7,361 nt of DNA, from NCBI GenBank assembly GCA_023413275.1, contig JAEZPX010000065.1, forward strand, positions 1 through 7,361, read 5' to 3'. The notes below the pieces were generated by a model. The model saw only the letters and a program-made list of their open reading frames with translations. It ran no database searches and was not told where the DNA came from. The translations under genes and the position numbers were made by a program. This DNA comes from Bacillota bacterium. GTDB taxonomy: Bacteria; Bacillota; Clostridia; Lachnospirales; Anaerotignaceae. This document shows positions 5,713 through 7,361 of this stretch, one piece after another. Each line of letters opens with the position of its first letter. Positions within the stretch are counted from its first letter, which is position 1.

Positions 5713-5907
5713 TTATTTTTCTTTTTTGCTTTCGGATACAATTTTTTTCACATTCTTTTCAAACTTTACTCTGGGCAGCATAACCATATGACCACAGCCG
5801 CAGCATTTAATACGAAAATCTATGCCTACACGCAGAATTTCCCACTGGCTGGAGCCGCAGGGGTGGGTTTTCTTCATCTGTACAATATCTCCAACTGAAA
5901 AAACCAT
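5713..5907 (-). CDS. DUF951 family protein (64 aa)
   Basis: A small, basic cytoplasmic protein matching DUF951 over its whole length: the N-terminal V-G-D-I-V-x-M-K-K, HPCG (15-18), WEILRVGIDFRIKC (22-35), C-x-C-G-H (36-40), VMLPRVKFEK, then a lysine-rich tail. The Cys residues (17, 35, 36, 38) and His40 suggest a small metal-binding or nucleic-acid-binding fold, but the function is not established. GGAGGAGG (5916-5923) within the 3' end of the mscS-like gene serves as its ribosome site, and its ATG is only 3 nt past the mscS stop, so translation is probably coupled. It is the last gene before the operon's terminator. Confidence 0.9.
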   Translation of the reverse strand: MVFSVGDIVQMKKTHPCGSSQWEILRVGIDFRIKCCGCGHMVMLPRVKFEKNVKKIVSESKKEK

Positions 5908-5910
5908 ATT

Positions 5911-6771
5911 TTATGCCTCCTCCTTTTCTTTTACAATATGAATGGTACGCTGGGGGAACGGGATTTGTATTCCCTCTTGATCGAAACGGTTTTTGATACG
6001 TCTACGCAACTCTACTTCCACGGCGAAATTGGTCTTTACCATGCATTTTGCAACAATTCGAATAGTAACGGCGGATTCATCCAAACCAACCACACCCAGA
6101 ATAACAGGTGGCTCCAAAATGCCTTCCATATCTGATGTTTTCTTCAATTCATCCTGAAGAATCAATAATACATGGTCAATATTTTCTTCATATCCCACGC
6201 CAATATTTACGATGGCATTGATAAATCCACTGGACATATTTGTGACAATACCAACGGAACCATTGGGAATGATGTGAACTTTTCCTTGAGCATCTCTTAT
6301 TGTTGTATAACGTAGGGTGACACTCTCAACGGTGCCTGTGATATTTTGAATGGTAACCACATCTCCAACGGCAAAGTGGTCTTCAAAAAAAATGAAGAAT
6401 CCCTCCAGCATATCTGTGACAACGCTTTGTGCGCCCAAGCCAATGGCAACAGAACCGGCACTTGCAATAACCAATAAGGATCTTGGGTCAACGCCCAACA
6501 ATTTCAAGATTGTAAACAATCCAACAAAGTAAACAACATATTTCACTACGCTGGAGGTAATTGTATTCAACGTATTTGCCTTTCTCTCAGACATAGCCAA
6601 ACGTTGTTTTTGTGTTTGCTTTTGAAAGAACTTTTCCGCCACACGATTGGAGATACGTATGATAATCCAACAGAGGAGTAAGGTGCCTCCCACTTCAAGA
6701 ATTTTCACACCAAGGGTGGCGGCGGTTTCCATCAAAGCTTCAAAGCTAAGAACTCCTTGCATTTTTCCCAT
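5911..6771 (-). CDS. MscS-family mechanosensitive ion channel
   Basis: A 286-residue inner-membrane channel of the small-conductance type, which opens under membrane tension to release solutes after a drop in external osmolarity. Three membrane helices: about 20-40, 74-93 and the pore helix about 98-129. The pore helix has the Gly/Ala packing pattern AGSVAIGLGAQ (105-115) and continues into GFFIFFEDHFAVGD. The beta-domain follows, with GTVESVTLRYTTIRD (146-160) and IPNG (168-171), then the alpha/beta cytoplasmic cage, which ends with IPFPQRTIHI. The length and three-helix layout are the minimal MscS form. The start at 6771 has AGGAGG 6 nt upstream. The first 26 nt overlap the end of the amidotransferase gene, which carries this ribosome site, implying translational coupling. 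Confidence 0.95.
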   Translation of the reverse strand: MGKMQGVLSFEALMETAATLGVKILEVGGTLLLCWIIIRISNRVAEKFFQKQTQKQRLAMSERKANTLNTITSSVVKYVVYFVGLFTILKLLGVDPRSLLVIASAGSVAIGLGAQSVVTDMLEGFFIFFEDHFAVGDVVTIQNITGTVESVTLRYTTIRDAQGKVHIIPNGSVGIVTNMSSGFINAIVNIGVGYEENIDHVLLILQDELKKTSDMEGILEPPVILGVVGLDESAVTIRIVAKCMVKTNFAVEVELRRRIKNRFDQEGIQIPFPQRTIHIVKEKEEA

Positions 6772-7361
6772 TGTTTCCTCCTGTTTCTTTGAATTTTTCT
6801 GCGGCAGCTAAAAAAGCAGAAAAAAGCTTCTTTTGTTCTTCGGTGCCCATTGCTTCGGGATGCCACTGCACCCCTAAAACAAAGAAATTTTGAGTATGCT
6901 CAATGGCTTCTGTTAGACCATCGGGACTTTTTGCCGATACACGCAGTCCGTCACCCAAAAGAGCAACTGCCTGATGATGGAAGGAGTTTACTGTAATCTT
7001 TTCCTTACCCAACAAGGTAGAAAGCAAAGAATCATTTTCAATGAGAATACTGTGGGTTCCATATTCACGGGGCGCCTGCTGACTATGCTTTAGTTTACTG
7101 CCCGTTTGAACAGAAATATCCTGGTAAATTGTTCCCCCTAAGGCAATATTGATCACTTGCATACCACGGCAAATTCCCAATATAGGTATATCTTTTTCCA
7201 TGGCTTCACGGCACAGAGAAATTTCATATTGATCCCTTAATGGGGAAATTTCACCGCTTTGTGCCAATGGTTCCTCTTGGAACAGTAATGGATCAATGTC
7301 TCCTCCGCCACTGAAAATAATTCCATCGAGAAAAGGGGGAATTTCAGCATGGGGAAACAAT
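6746..7361 (-). CDS. Peptidase C26 / class I glutamine amidotransferase-like hydrolase (PuuD-like), 5' truncated by window
   Basis: About 204 residues are visible and the frame is still open at the window edge. From memory of family length, roughly 40 N-terminal residues are missing. The visible part begins before DGIIFSGGGDIDP (12-24 of the visible part), which is the oxyanion/GGGD motif of gamma-glutamyl-gamma-aminobutyrate hydrolases. The nucleophile elbow is GICRGMQ (Cys64). NSFHHQ (125-130) is conserved, and QWHPE supplies His167 and Glu169 of the triad. The family hydrolyses gamma-glutamyl amides, for example in polyamine breakdown; here no other putrescine-pathway gene is visible, so the substrate is open. 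The TTG at 7360 is not taken as a start. The stop lies inside the mscS-like gene (26-nt overlap), so both belong to one operon. Confidence 0.92.
   Translation of the reverse strand, partial: LFPHAEIPPFLDGIIFSGGGDIDPLLFQEEPLAQSGEISPLRDQYEISLCREAMEKDIPILGICRGMQVINIALGGTIYQDISVQTGSKLKHSQQAPREYGTHSILIENDSLLSTLLGKEKITVNSFHHQAVALLGDGLRVSAKSPDGLTEAIEHTQNFFVLGVQWHPEAMGTEEQKKLFSAFLAAAEKFKETGGNNGKNARSS

Noticed and set aside
5671..5898. A plus-strand frame opposite the DUF951 gene
   Set aside because: DUF951 on the minus strand is a full-length family match with a ribosome site. The plus frame starts inside the terminator.
1..7361. CRISPR arrays, insertion sequences, riboswitches, tRNA or rRNA genes, toxin-antitoxin pairs
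   Set aside because: I searched by eye and saw no regularly spaced repeats, transposase-like proteins, tRNA-like cloverleaf, conserved riboswitch core or paired small toxin/antitoxin genes.

Overview
The window looks like an ordinary chromosomal stretch of a low-to-moderate GC, anaerobic Bacillota bacterium. Class Clostridia is likely, and a Lachnospirales-like member is a guess. The reasons are strong AGGAGG-type ribosome sites, TTG/GTG starts, a DUF951 protein (a family typical of Bacillota), and the tail of a 4Fe-4S protein resembling the EFR1-type ferredoxins of gut clostridia. I see no tRNA, rRNA, CRISPR array, insertion sequence, prophage or plasmid gene.

Left part, plus strand (1-4053). 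The 3' end of a 4Fe-4S protein gene is followed by a rho-independent terminator. A LysR-type regulator follows with its own promoter. Next comes a two-gene metal-resistance unit: an ArsR/SmtB repressor carrying the four-ligand alpha-5 zinc site of CzrA (Asp-x-His-x10-His-x2-His), and a P1B-type Zn/Cd/Pb-exporting ATPase (ZntA/CadA-like) with an N-terminal CxxC metal-binding domain and a His/Asp-rich loop. Each of the two has its own TTGACA promoter, and each promoter overlaps an SmtB-like TGAAYA-N2-T(N)3CA operator. The simple reading is that the repressor controls itself and the pump, and excess metal releases it. A long-stem terminator closes the unit.

Middle part, minus strand (about 4182-5584). 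This is a conspicuously AT-rich pair: a YdcF/DUF218-family membrane protein followed by an unrecognised membrane-anchored protein of 161 residues. They probably form an operon. A perfect 9-bp hairpin lies directly after the ydcF-like stop codon. The pair sits between two strong terminators and reads like an inserted or at least independent cassette.

Right part, minus strand (5635-7361). A tightly packed operon runs leftward: a class I glutamine amidotransferase-like peptidase C26 (PuuD-like, 5' end outside the window), an MscS-family mechanosensitive channel whose start overlaps the previous gene by 26 nt, and a 64-residue DUF951 protein. A strong hairpin terminator with a run of Ts ends it.

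For several genes the most upstream start is contradicted by the position of the ribosome site, and shorter starts are chosen (LysR 361, ArsR 1338, ATPase GTG 1780, anchored protein 4667, YdcF TTG 5491). I found no clear undescribed multi-gene system. The best leads are the promoter/operator layout of the metal unit, the hairpin that contains the pump promoter's -35 box, and the AT-rich YdcF pair.
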